From assembly GCA_022432975.1 (NCBI GenBank), contig CM039503.1, positions 49,145,259 through 49,209,258 of the forward strand: a DNA stretch of 64,000 nt, given 5' to 3'. The DNA comes from Begonia masoniana (taxonomy: Eukaryota; Streptophyta; Magnoliopsida; Cucurbitales; Begoniaceae). Made by a program: the position numbers and the translations under genes. How positions within the stretch are numbered: the first letter of the stretch is position 1; the number at the start of each line of letters is the position of its first letter. A model generated the notes under the pieces. It was not told the origin of the DNA. It ran no database searches and saw nothing but the letters and a program-made list of their open reading frames with translations. Shown here in pieces: positions 1 through 22,030 of this stretch.

Positions 1-702
<702 letters not shown>

Positions 703-1304
703 CCTTGGCAAGTATATATTCTCTCCTCCTTTTCCCCAGATCTCTTTCTGTGTACGTGTGAAATCTATTTCCTTGTTTTTAGCTATTTTTCTCTCTCCTT
801 TGATTCTTCACAAATTCTCCTCCTTTTCTATAATTCCACACCACCGCCTTTATTTTTGGTACACATAACTCTTTTGGAGATTTAGCTTCTCTCTCTTCAT
901 ACTCTTCATCCCTTTAATTGTTTCTTTATTAAACAAAACCGTCTTCCCCCTTTTTTATTTTCCCCGCGAATATATATCCAAATAAGACTAATACAAAATT
1001 TAAATAAGGGATAAAAATCTGCTTTTTCGAGAATATGCACGAAATACGTTAAATTCAACCAATCTCTTGATGCTGCAGCATCCTACAGCATTAATAATTC
1101 TACAAGTTTTTTTTTTACATTCACTCAAATCATGCAAGTTCTATCAATTAAAAAAGATATAAAATAACTCTAATTTAAGCTTATCAAATAACCGCCAACT
1201 TGAACCATTACTCGTCCTCGAGTAAAGCAAAACAAAATCAAAATTAAAAAATGCCCCAAGGTACATTAATAATTCCATTCTGTTTCAAGATATTTCGATA
1301 CTTG
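703..1304. other. AT-rich spacer, no gene seen
   Basis: Pyrimidine-rich non-coding sequence between two homopolymers. No coding segment is recognisable. Bases about 889-945 closely match 10141-10199: both read CT-rich sequence, then a TTCAT..CTTCATC motif, then TTTAATTGTTTCTTTATTAA, and both run toward a T-rich stretch. The two homopolymer neighbourhoods are therefore related copies. Confidence 0.6.
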
Positions 1305-3659
<2,355 letters not shown>

Positions 3660-4420
3660 TCTTCTAATCTGTTCCTCTCCCTCTGTTTTGTTTAGAGCTA
3701 TTGTTTCACTGTACTGGGGTGGGGTTATGCCAGGTGATGGGGCAGTTCTTTCCTGTTCTTCATATATTCTACCATCGCGTTCACAAAGACCTGATATAGA
3801 GAAGGAATATAGAAACTGGCCCCCGGCTTTTAAACGCCTAACACATTATATTTCTATACATAATGTACCAATATTAAGCTTTCCCAGTCAAAATACAGTA
3901 AATTAAAACTACTCTTTCCCTGGTCACATGCTATTCAGGGAAGAAGGGAATAATCGACTCTTAAGAAAATGATACCAGACTTGGCTGACGTAGTAATGTA
4001 CTCCGAGGAAGGGAAAATGACCCTGTCTTAGAGACAACTCATCTTCCTCATCTGTTCTCTTCCCTAGTTTTGTTAAGAGTTTTGTTGCACTGCTAATGGT
4101 GAGGCCAGGTGCTGGGTTAAGTTCTCTTCCTGTTCTTCATATATACTCCATCGAGTTCACAAAGACATGATATCAGAGAAGGAAATAGAAACTGTTCCTT
4201 GACTTTAACTCAATTAGAACATCTAGGTCTATAGAATGTACATTCTTAAGGCGTTTCCCACAGTCAAAATACAGTAAATTAAAACTACTCTTTCCCTGGT
4301 CACATGCTATTCATGGGAAGAAGGGAATAATCGACTCTTAAGAAAATGATACCAGACTTTGGCTGACGATAGTAATGTACTCCGAGGAAGGGAAAATGAC
4401 CCTGTCTTAGAGACAACTCA
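3660..4420. repeat. Tandem duplication, two ~376 bp copies
   Basis: The block from about 3660 to 4041 is repeated from about 4042 to 4420. For example, the string ending ACAGTAAATTAAAACTACTC occurs twice, 376 bp apart, followed both times by the same ~140 bp up to CTTAGAGACAACTCAT. The copies differ by scattered substitutions and small indels, so this is an old local duplication and not an assembly echo. No protein is recognised in either copy. Confidence 0.85.
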
Positions 4421-4688
4421 TTCCGTGTCTGGTTCTGCAATCGCTTTCAATACAGTCCGCAAAAATAGTGGTGAAAGGTTGTCGGCATGGGCGTAAAATT
4501 TGTCTGCTACATCTTCCCGATTATAAAAGAGTTGATAGCTTTGGGCGAGATGTGTACCTTGCAATTCTAACCTCAAAACTCCGCAAGGGTACGCTCTCTC
4601 TCGAAATGGCATAAAATTTGCGGACTAAATTCATGAGTACTGCTTCTGCCACGCACAGAACCGTGCCCAATTTTGTTCCTGATGCTGG
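4418..4688 (-). pseudogene. Possible terminal exon, unidentified, frame broken
   Basis: I do not recognise this protein. On the minus strand a candidate splice acceptor (TATCAG, just above 4688) is followed by an open frame containing GTKLGTVLCVAEAVLMNLV. It runs into a GAGAGAG tract near 4590-4600. Downstream a second frame continues with FYNREDVADKFYAHADN and ends at a stop at 4418. The two frames join naturally if the dinucleotide tract has shifted the frame. The composition (mixed hydrophobic and charged, low in repeats) looks protein-like rather than random AT-rich DNA. No upstream exons were found, so it may be a gene fragment or chance. Confidence 0.3.
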
Positions 4689-5370
4689 AGTAACATACGT
4701 CTGATATTTACAAAATTGCCCTCTTGGTTACAAAACATTTCTCTGCTACAACCTTTTTACCACAGACCTGTATCGTGGATCGAGCTGATCTGCTTCGATA
4801 TGATCGTTGTTGAGTGCCTTCCTTCGGCACCTTCTTTGCCTAACAAAGAACTGTTTTGGTCTCAGCTGCAATCAATACTCTACAACCAAGAAATTATGAG
4901 TGAGTTTAAGAGCAAACGCTGCAGCATTTATAGGAAACGAAATATGGGGAAAATTTGAATTGAAGAGCCAAATCCATAAACATTTCTTGAATTTTTGGGC
5001 AGTTTATGAGGCGGCTGAATAAATTTCTCTCTTCTTCTCTATTATCTTAATTTACTTTTTATTTATTTGGATGGTAAGGCAAACATATTAAAATTCTAAA
5101 TGGTAAAGTCAAGAAATACCTAAGTAAAAAAAGCAATATTCTTACACTAACAATTAATTTTATTTTGATTATCTGGTAAGGTTCTAACAGAATGTAGAAG
5201 CACACCATTATTCTGACGAAAACTAAAGGATATAAAAAGGATACTAGACATGTTGTCTCCCAATAAGCGCTTGATTTTTTTTTTCTGAGTCATCAGCCTC
5301 ACTTTCTCTTTTTTCACTTGTCCTTGCTGTCTTTGAGAAGAAATTGATGTACTTTCTGACAATTTTGATT
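4689..5370. other. Spacer before LTR, no assigned gene
   Basis: AT-rich DNA. A 71-codon minus-strand frame at 5147-5362 (Lys/Gln/Ser-rich) lies directly against the LTR. It could be part of the same decayed gypsy element whose integrase lies beyond the LTR at 7650, but I see no diagnostic motif. Confidence 0.4.
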
Positions 5371-5541
5371 TGTAACACCCGACGATTTGACCATTGACTT
5401 TCTTTTCTTAACTGTTTTAACGGCCATGTTTATTTTGATCTTTTCGTTTGGATTTATATGGCCAAGGCTGAATATATGTGCATGTGTCATAAATTAGGTT
5501 GGGTGGCAGGATTTGTAATTAAGATGGTTTTGGGAATTAAG

Positions 5542-5550
5542 TATAAATAG
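5542..5550 (+). promoter_or_regulatory. TATA box of LTR copy 1
   Basis: TATAAATAG, a canonical plant TATA box, lies 172 bp into the LTR. It precedes a pyrimidine-rich leader of about 140 bp that ends in a consensus splice donor. This fits a Pol II start in the LTR. Confidence 0.55.
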
Positions 5551-6952
5551 AAAAGGAAACTTTTAACCTCACTGTAGCCGACATTCCCTTCTGCGTTCTT
5601 TCATTCCCCGAGCTGTCTCCCTCTTCCGCCAGCGCCTCTCTGGCCTCGACGACAGAATTTCTCTTCTCCACTTCGACAATCGACGCCCTAGGTAAGACCG
5701 GACAATGTGGATTGCTATTATCTATTTGCAGTACTGTTTTTTCAAGTTTGAACTTGATATTTCGGATTCTGCAAGGGCCGAGTCTGGTTATTGTGATTCT
5801 AGGAATTTTAGACTACACACACAGAGTGCTCGACTAATGGACTTATATATTTGAGACGTTTAGGATGTTGTTTTAACTCTCCATATGAAATGTGTTAGTG
5901 AAGAAGTTGAAGAGAATACTCCAAAGTTTCTAAGAAACCAGTAAGTTGAATGTGTAGAATGTCCGGCCATTAGAGCCCTACATCCCAGGTCCTAGTTAGA
6001 AGCCTGTTTTCGAACGTTTTAATGGTTTATTTGAGTTATTGTCTGTTGGTTATGATACTCAAACTGTTAGTATGATTCTAGTAGATGTATGATCTGTTCA
6101 ATAGAATGATGAACTAAGAGTAGCCCCAGCTCATGCATCATGAATGTTCTCAAGCACGTGAAAATGTTTTCATTGCATGTTTTCTCTCATGAATAGACAA
6201 GCATATGAAACCTAGGCACACATGGATTAAGAGAGGGTTAGGGGCGATTGGACGTATGTCACTGTCCAAAAGAGACCGAATACTACCTCGCAAGGGACTT
6301 GTCCACTCTCCCACTGTCTAACTTCCCTTTAATTACAACCCGGCCAAATCCGCCCTTAATCCAGACATAAATGATGATTATGATGCTGTATATGAATGAT
6401 GACTACGAACATGAGTACGAACAAGAACAAGAAAAGATCCATGCGCATGTGTTTCTTTAAACTGTGCTTTCATGGCATATTGTTACATTGCATTCCTTAC
6501 TAGCATTAGTCTTATATTTAAAACCTTATGATGTAGGTGACGAGATATCAGGTGAGGAATTCAAAGTGATGAAGATGTTTAAGTTGGTTGCTGGGAGGTG
6601 CTCAGGGTGGAAGTTTGTGGCTGGATGGCGATTATGACCGTGGTTATGCTCTTAGTCTGGTAGGGTTTAGAGAAAACTGATGTGTAAGTAGATGAGATCT
6701 TTCTTTGAATACTGGTTTTGAGATTGTCTGGTTTGTTACCTAGTCGGAGATGATTAAAAGAGAATAGAATAACCTATTTCTTATAATCTTTTCCGCTACT
6801 GGAATCTAGATAAGTCCATGATTCCTGTCTGCTATGTTGTGACTACGAAGTATGAGATTTATGAGGTTCAGTCACATTTCTGCGGTATGATTTGAAAGAT
6901 TTTTGGGATTCTTTACTGTGTGATAGAAGTTGGGTGAACGTATCATCCGGCT

Positions 6953-7144
6953 GACGTCATCGGCAGGAGCTGTGTGATAGAAGTTGGGTGAAACGTATCA
7001 CATCCCCGCGACGTCACCGTGGATGTGAACGTTTGCTGTCACCGGATGACTGCCTCTTATCCGATAGGTAAGTGACGTATCATGTGTATTCCTGCTCACC
7101 AGATGATGTCTCTGATGGGTGAGGACATCATCCGGCTGACGTCA
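6953..7144. promoter_or_regulatory. TGACGTCA (bZIP-type) motifs in duplicated segment
   Basis: The palindrome TGACGTCA occurs at 6953-6960 and 7137-7144, both times in the context CATCCGGCTGACGTCA. A related GACGTCAC lies at 7011-7018. Motifs of this type are bound by plant bZIP factors. The surrounding 250 bp also repeats GTGATAGAAGTTGGGTGAA and CACCGGATGA, so local duplication multiplied the sites. Function in this LTR is inference only. Confidence 0.5.
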
Positions 7145-7649
7145 CCGGGGATGGCGAATGGTTGTTGTTCACCGGATGATGTCTCTTATTAGTTAGCAAT
7201 GTTACGTAAGCACACGATATGCACAAGATTACCAAGGATATGTAGATTTCCCTATCAGCTGAAGCGAGCTCAATGCTTATCGTTTAGCGATCGGCGTAGG
7301 TGATATACATATATTTTGCCGTCTCGTGCTCGGGTGATGCGGGAACTGATGTGTGTTTTTCACGCGGTCGATGTGAGTTTATTTCTCCACCGGCAGATGC
7401 AGTTTAAGAGTTGAAGTACCTGTTCACACGTCTGAGGCACCTTGCATGCTCGCCGCAAATGCGTAATGTATTCTTTGCCTGAGCGATGTTTAATGATTCA
7501 CGAGTGATGTCTTGAGCTAAGGTATATATTTCGTTTTTAAAAATAAAAAACCATTAAGTGGGTATAATTCCAGAAAAAAAAAATAGTAAGGATATATGGA
7601 CAAGTCTAAAAGAGTCATGGTTTAGTCTCGGCCCTACTGGGGTCTTACA

Positions 7650-10149
<2,500 letters not shown>

Positions 10150-10198
10150 ATAATCTTCATCCTTTAATTGTTTCTTTATTAAAACACTGATTCTCCTT

Positions 10199-13320
<3,122 letters not shown>

Positions 13321-13329
13321 GACCTGTCG

Positions 13330-13895
13330 TCCAATAAGTGAGATTCATCGTCCAAAGTTAGGGGCGAGTCCAAAGCTGTGGACAATGAAGTCACGTAGAC
13401 TAGGGACGATAAAATCACGTGGTCTGTGGACGTTAAGTTTAAGTAAGTCTATGGACGTTAGTCTGTGGACGATGAGTTTATGTAGCCCGTGGACAATGAA
13501 GTCACGTGGACTGGGGATGATAAAGTCACGTGGTCTATGGACGAAAAGTCTAAGTAAGTCTGTGGATGATAAAGTTCAGTTAAGTGTTTATGTAAGAAAG
13601 TCATCGTCCACATCCAAAGTATTATGTCTTCTGTCTCCTTCGTCCACGCTGCCTTCTGTTTTCTGTTGTCCACTTTGTCTCTTATTTCAAACGTCCACAC
13701 TGCCTTCTGTTTTCTGTCGTCCACGTTGTCTTCTATTTTCTGTCGTCTACACTGCCTTTCTTTACAAAAGCCACGTCGACCCCTACTGTTTAAATTGAAG
13801 AAACCCGAGAGGAAAAATACTATACCCTCCATGAAACCCGATAGGAAGTGTGGACTTTACTGTTCATTTGAGGAAACCCGAGAGGAATTATTGAC
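13330..13895. repeat. Degenerate short tandem repeats with GTCCAC/GTGGAC cores
   Basis: From 13380 to 13570 a ~110 bp unit is repeated: GGACAATGAAGTCACGT at about 13381 and again at about 13491, with GTGGAC cores throughout. From 13610 to 13755 the opposite-strand core GTCCAC recurs with CTGCCTTCTGTTTTCTGT about every 57 bp. From 13800 to 13890 GAAACCCGAGAGGAA repeats. No convincing coding potential. Confidence 0.6.
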
Positions 13896-14170
13896 ATCCG
13901 CTTGACGAATTTAACTATCTTTAAAGAAGTAAGATGAAAAGAATAAAATAAAAGTTTAAATTTTACATCATTCTTAGGAATAGTGTTATGGAAAATTAGG
14001 GAAATTACAAAAAAGGTTATAAAATAACTTTAATTTAAGAGTTATCACATGCGTGTGCAAATGTCGGAGGTGGGATCTTATTGGAATCCCATGTGTTAAT
14101 GCAATTCCATGCATGAATTTCACGAGACTGCCACCGGAAAATTTCGTTCATCAATGGTATCTCGAGCTAC

Positions 14171-16575
14171 CAAACTAAAGTGCATCAAACTAAAGTGCAT
14201 CAAACTAAAGTGCATCAAACTAAAGTGCATCAAACTAAAGTGCATCAAACTAAAGTGCATCAAACTAAAGTGCATCAAACTAAAGTGCATCAAACTAAAG
14301 TGCATCAAACTAAAGTGCATCAAACTAAAGTGCATCAAACTAAAGTGCATCAAACTAAAGTGCATCAAACTAAAGTGCATCAAACTAAAGTGCATCAAAC
14401 TAAAGTGCATCAAACTAAAGTGCATCAAACTAAAGTGCATCAAACTAAAGTGCATCAAACTAAAGTGCATCAAACTAAAGTGCATCAAACTAAAGTGCAT
14501 CAAACTAAAGTGCATCAAACTAAAGTGCATCAAACTAAAGTGCATCAAACTAAAGTGCATCAAACTAAAGTGCATCAAACTAAAGTGCATCAAACTAAAG
14601 TGCATCAAACTAAAGTGCATCAAACTAAAGTGCATCAAACTAAAGTGCATCAAACTAAAGTGCATCAAACTAAAGTGCATCAAACTAAAGTGCATCAAAC
14701 TAAAGTGCATCAAACTAAAGTGCATCAAACTAAAGTGCATCAAACTAAAGTGCATCAAACTAAAGTGCATCAAACTAAAGTGCATCAAACTAAAGTGCAT
14801 CAAACTAAAGTGCATCAAACTAAAGTGCATCAAACTAAAGTGCATCAAACTAAAGTGCATCAAACTAAAGTGCATCAAACTAAAGTGCATCAAACTAAAG
14901 TGCATCAAACTAAAGTGCATCAAACTAAAGTGCATCAAACTAAAGTGCATCAAACTAAAGTGCATCAAACTAAAGTGCATCAAACTAAAGTGCATCAAAC
15001 TAAAGTGCATCAAACTAAAGTGCATCAAACTAAAGTGCATCAAACTAAAGTGCATCAAACTAAAGTGCATCAAACTAAAGTGCATCAAACTAAAGTGCAT
15101 CAAACTAAAGTGCATCAAACTAAAGTGCATCAAACTAAAGTGCATCAAACTAAAGTGCATCAAACTAAAGTGCATCAAACTAAAGTGCATCAAACTAAAG
15201 TGCATCAAACTAAAGTGCATCAAACTAAAGTGCATCAAACTAAAGTGCATCAAACTAAAGTGCATCAAACTAAAGTGCATCAAACTAAAGTGCATCAAAC
15301 TAAAGTGCATCAAACTAAAGTGCATCAAACTAAAGTGCATCAAACTAAAGTGCATCAAACTAAAGTGCATCAAACTAAAGTGCATCAAACTAAAGTGCAT
15401 CAAACTAAAGTGCATCAAACTAAAGTGCATCAAACTAAAGTGCATCAAACTAAAGTGCATCAAACTAAAGTGCATCAAACTAAAGTGCATCAAACTAAAG
15501 TGCATCAAACTAAAGTGCATCAAACTAAAGTGCATCAAACTAAAGTGCATCAAACTAAAGTGCATCAAACTAAAGTGCATCAAACTAAAGTGCATCAAAC
15601 TAAAGTGCATCAAACTAAAGTGCATCAAACTAAAGTGCATCAAACTAAAGTGCATCAAACTAAAGTGCATCAAACTAAAGTGCATCAAACTAAAGTGCAT
15701 CAAACTAAAGTGCATCAAACTAAAGTGCATCAAACTAAAGTGCATCAAACTAAAGTGCATCAAACTAAAGTGCATCAAACTAAAGTGCATCAAACTAAAG
15801 TGCATCAAACTAAAGTGCATCAAACTAAAGTGCATCAAACTAAAGTGCATCAAACTAAAGTGCATCAAACTAAAGTGCATCAAACTAAAGTGCATCAAAC
15901 TAAAGTGCATCAAACTAAAGTGCATCAAACTAAAGTGCATCAAACTAAAGTGCATCAAACTAAAGTGCATCAAACTAAAGTGCATCAAACTAAAGTGCAT
16001 CAAACTAAAGTGCATCAAACTAAAGTGCATCAAACTAAAGTGCATCAAACTAAAGTGCATCAAACTAAAGTGCATCAAACTAAAGTGCATCAAACTAAAG
16101 TGCATCAAACTAAAGTGCATCAAACTAAAGTGCATCAAACTAAAGTGCATCAAACTAAAGTGCATCAAACTAAAGTGCATCAAACTAAAGTGCATCAAAC
16201 TAAAGTGCATCAAACTAAAGTGCATCAAACTAAAGTGCATCAAACTAAAGTGCATCAAACTAAAGTGCATCAAACTAAAGTGCATCAAACTAAAGTGCAT
16301 CAAACTAAAGTGCATCAAACTAAAGTGCATCAAACTAAAGTGCATCAAACTAAAGTGCATCAAACTAAAGTGCATCAAACTAAAGTGCATCAAACTAAAG
16401 TGCATCAAACTAAAGTGCATCAAACTAAAGTGCATCAAACTAAAGTGCATCAAACTAAAGTGCATCAAACTAAAGTGCATCAAACTAAAGTGCATCAAAC
16501 TAAAGTGCATCAAACTAAAGTGCATCAAACTAAAGTGCATCAAACTAAAGTGCATCAAACTAAAGTACATCAAAT
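14171..16575. repeat. 15-bp satellite array, ~160 units
   Basis: The unit CAAACTAAAGTGCAT is repeated about 160 times with essentially no divergence until the last unit (TAAAGTACATCAAATTG). Because 15 is a multiple of 3 and the unit has several stop-free frames, long fake frames run through it on both strands. The flanks are unrelated single-copy DNA. Confidence 0.95.
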
Positions 16576-16859
16576 TGAATTACAAAATAAACTACGGTTG
16601 AACTTCTTCTTCATAGATTCATAGCTTGGTAGTCCATCATCCCCTATCTGCACGTAATAAAAGTTATATTAGAAAATAATAATTATAATGAAGATAAAAA
16701 TGATGAAATATGGTTGAAATGTATGTACGATTGGACATTGTCGTCATTGTCCGCCATCGGTTGGACTTCCTCATCATTGGCCACCATTGGTTGGGCGTTG
16801 TCCTCATCGCCCGACATTTGTTTGTTATCCTCGCCATCGCCCCCCATCCAATGCAGGAT

Positions 16860-17563
16860 GATCTATCTCGTATCTCTCTGGTAGTCCATCATATATTTCT
16901 GATAGTTCATTATCCCTCTAAGGTATTTTATCACCTCTAGATGAGACTCTGTCTGCCTCATTTCAAGCTGATGGACTTTGTCAGCCAGAGAGTTTATCTC
17001 CGCCCTACTAGTACTCGCCCCCTGGTGCGCCGAGAGCGCTGTGATCGTGGGTGACTGTACATGAACGTCATCTTAGGAGGCCCCCTGATCTCCCATGGAC
17101 GTTCAGATCCCGTCTGTTATAACGAGGTGCATCCGAACCAAATGCATCTTGCTAAATACGTCAATGGCTCGTAGAGATCTCATCTGCTCCCCTACCGGTA
17201 TTTCAATCTGAAAATGCTGGACAATCTTTAGAATTAATACACCGTAAGGCAGGTTCTTGTTTTGTATCTGTCCAATCTCACACATGTGACTTAAAATCAC
17301 AAAGTCGGGGTCAAACATCCTACCGCTGTATAGTTTCTCCATCACATAGAAATTCATGAAGTTAACTAGATCTCTATGTCCGTACTGCGGTAGAATGGTG
17401 TGTGACACTATGTTGTGGATCACGCGAGCTTTTAAGTTCAATTCTCCAGCTCTTGGCTTAGGGGTCCCCACAATGTCAGAGTTTCGATTAATTTGCCTTA
17501 AGAACTTTGTTCTCTCAGCTGTTCCGATAAAAAGACAGTTCCAGAGGCGTGATAGATGTTCTT
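16860..17563 (-). pseudogene. Transposase_32-like plant transposon gene, copy 1
   Basis: Minus-strand reading from 17560 down gives a conserved block: KARVIHNIVSHTILPQYGHR, then NFYVMEKLYSGRMFDPDF, ILSHMCEIGQIQNK and NLPYGVLILKIVQHF. This pattern fits the 'putative plant transposon protein' domain (Transposase_32). The frame stops at 17103. A further coiled-coil-like stretch (SRAEINSLADKVHQLEMRQ) follows in another frame down to about 16860, after an in-frame stop. The conserved block is thus intact here but the C-terminal part is broken. Upstream the frame runs directly into the 14-mer array at 17564, so the N-terminal part is missing or displaced. Molecular function of the family is not settled. 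Confidence 0.65.
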
Positions 17564-19586
17564 CAAACAATCGAACCAAACAAATCGAACCAAACAAATC
17601 GAACCAAACAAATCGAACCAAACAAATCGAACCAAACAAATCGAACCAAACAAATCGAACCAAACAAATCGAACCAAACAAATCGAACCAAACAAATCGA
17701 ACCAAACAAATCGAACCAAACAAATCGAACCAAACAAATCGAACCAAACAAATCGAACCAAACAAATCGAACCAAACAAATCGAACCAAACAAATCGAAC
17801 CAAACAAATCGAACCAAACAAATCGAACCAAACAAATCGAACCAAACAAATCGAACCAAACAAATCGAACCAAACAAATCGAACCAAACAAATCGAACCA
17901 AACAAATCGAACCAAACAAATCGAACCAAACAAATCGAACCAAACAAATCGAACCAAACAAATCGAACCAAACAAATCGAACCAAACAAATCGAACCAAA
18001 CAAATCGAACCAAACAAATCGAACCAAACAAATCGAACCAAACAAATCGAACCAAACAAATCGAACCAAACAAATCGAACCAAACAAATCGAACCAAACA
18101 AATCGAACCAAACAAATCGAACCAAACAAATCGAACCAAACAAATCGAACCAAACAAATCGAACCAAACAAATCGAACCAAACAAATCGAACCAAACAAA
18201 TCGAACCAAACAAATCGAACCAAACAAATCGAACCAAACAAATCGAACCAAACAAATCGAACCAAACAAATCGAACCAAACAAATCGAACCAAACAAATC
18301 GAACCAAACAAATCGAACCAAACAAATCGAACCAAACAAATCGAACCAAACAAATCGAACCAAACAAATCGAACCAAACAAATCGAACCAAACAAATCGA
18401 ACCAAACAAATCGAACCAAACAAATCGAACCAAACAAATCGAACCAAACAAATCGAACCAAACAAATCGAACCAAACAAATCGAACCAAACAAATCGAAC
18501 CAAACAAATCGAACCAAACAAATCGAACCAAACAAATCGAACCAAACAAATCGAACCAAACAAATCGAACCAAACAAATCGAACCAAACAAATCGAACCA
18601 AACAAATCGAACCAAACAAATCGAACCAAACAAATCGAACCAAACAAATCGAACCAAACAAATCGAACCAAACAAATCGAACCAAACAAATCGAACCAAA
18701 CAAATCGAACCAAACAAATCGAACCAAACAAATCGAACCAAACAAATCGAACCAAACAAATCGAACCAAACAAATCGAACCAAACAAATCGAACCAAACA
18801 AATCGAACCAAACAAATCGAACCAAACAAATCGAACCAAACAAATCGAACCAAACAAATCGAACCAAACAAATCGAACCAAACAAATCGAACCAAACAAA
18901 TCGAACCAAACAAATCGAACCAAACAAATCGAACCAAACAAATCGAACCAAACAAATCGAACCAAACAAATCGAACCAAACAAATCGAACCAAACAAATC
19001 GAACCAAACAAATCGAACCAAACAAATCGAACCAAACAAATCGAACCAAACAAATCGAACCAAACAAATCGAACCAAACAAATCGAACCAAACAAATCGA
19101 ACCAAACAAATCGAACCAAACAAATCGAACCAAACAAATCGAACCAAACAAATCGAACCAAACAAATCGAACCAAACAAATCGAACCAAACAAATCGAAC
19201 CAAACAAATCGAACCAAACAAATCGAACCAAACAAATCGAACCAAACAAATCGAACCAAACAAATCGAACCAAACAAATCGAACCAAACAAATCGAACCA
19301 AACAAATCGAACCAAACAAATCGAACCAAACAAATCGAACCAAACAAATCGAACCAAACAAATCGAACCAAACAAATCGAACCAAACAAATCGAACCAAA
19401 CAAATCGAACCAAACAAATCGAACCAAACAAATCGAACCAAACAAATCGAACCAAACAAATCGAACCAAACAAATCGAACCAAACAAATCGAACCAAACA
19501 AATCGAACCAAACAAATCGAACCAAACAAATCGAACCAAACAAATCGAACCAAACAAATCGAACCAAACAAATCGAACCAAACAAT
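17564..19586. repeat. 14-bp satellite array, ~144 units
   Basis: The unit AAACAAATCGAACC is repeated with no divergence except one short unit at the left edge and a broken one at the right. It directly abuts the 5' side of the minus-strand Transposase_32-like frame. The 14 bp unit lacks stops in several frames, giving fake 14-residue peptide repeats on both strands. Confidence 0.95.
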
Positions 19587-19633
19587 TCAGAATAAAAAAA
19601 GTAATAACCTGGAGAAACTTTCGATCGATTTTC

Positions 19634-21149
<1,516 letters not shown>

Positions 21150-22030
21150 ATCTCATTTCATCAACGCATCAACTATTCCATCCAAATTCCTATGAGCCAC
21201 GGGGAGCTCTTCAACCCTGTCTATGAGAACGTCTAACTTATGCTCAATTCTAGCCAAAATGGAAGATGTGTGCAGCAAAGATGGCTACACGAGACCACCC
21301 TCCATATGAACATTATGAGCGATACCTTAGGGAGGAGCAAGTTAGATGGAAGTTACTTTAATTATTGGACAACATTGTGAATATGATATATACCTGGTGG
21401 AGGAGGAGCTGTTGACAAGGAGGCTGCATGATCGTTCTTGAATATCCAATTACCTCTGACTTCATCTATGCTCATACAAGCTAAGGTGCGCTTATCATAT
21501 ATATCACCTGCATTTTTGTTTCTCACTTGCTCGCTAGTCTGTATTTCGATTTAAAAAATATTCAACGTCTTCTGAATCAACGCGTTAAACAATATATTTT
21601 TATTGCATGTCCAGCTAGTCTCACCGATATGACTCAGAATTAGAAACTCTGAATTGAATCATTTTCCATTATATAACTTCTTTATGACATAGAGATCCAT
21701 ACAACTCACTTGATCTCTATGTTCATCCCGTGGTAGAAGAGTGTGGGTGATCAAGTGGTGAACAACTCGAGCTTTGACATTTAAATATTTTCGCTCTTGG
21801 TATGTGAAACTATGCAATGTCGAGATTTCGATGAAACTTTCTTAAGTAACTCAAGCCCACGCCAGATTTGATAAACTCGACATCCCATGAAGCGTAATAG
21901 TATTCATCACTAGGCTCGTCCATCGAAAAATAGATCAATTCTTTTATTATGCTCAGAATTACATTAATTTCTATGCTGAGATTATATTTCTTCACCACAA
22001 TATTAGGATTCTTTTCCAAATTCATATTCG
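21150..22030 (-). pseudogene. Transposase_32-like plant transposon gene, copy 2
   Basis: Minus-strand reading has the same order as copy 1. An N-side segment (SGVGLSYLRKFHRNLDIA) is followed, after a frameshift near 21800, by YLNVKARVVHHLITHTLLPR, MDLYVIKKLYNGK, a stop, then LILSHIGETSW and NILFNALIQK. A coiled-coil-like C-terminal piece (ILARIEHKLDVLIDRVEEL) ends at a stop near 21160. Its protein-level match to the 17.1 kb copy over the conserved block is clear but well diverged. An in-frame stop plus frameshifts make it a pseudogene. Confidence 0.6.

Larger units (their letters stand above)
5371..7649 (+). mobile_element. Long Ty3/gypsy-type LTR (solo), copy 1
   Basis: The block begins TGTAACACCC and ends GGGGTCTTACA, the TG..CA ends usual for plant gypsy LTRs. 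It is similar in start and internal layout to the LTR at 61621-63694, which has an adjacent primer-binding site, so plus orientation is inferred. A TATAAATAG box lies at 5542-5550. It is followed by a pyrimidine-rich leader, a CTAG|GTAAG donor-like site at 5691/5692 and a TGATGTAG acceptor-like site ending at 6536. No primer-binding site follows the 3' end and no second LTR is present, hence solo. The flanking 5-mers (TGATT and AATCT) do not form a target duplication, so the exact ends are uncertain. Confidence 0.65.

Noticed and set aside
14109..16624. 800-codon repeat proteins over the 15-mer array
   Set aside because: The unit length is a multiple of three and lacks stops in several frames, so long frames are expected on both strands. 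No promoter, signal or domain is present.
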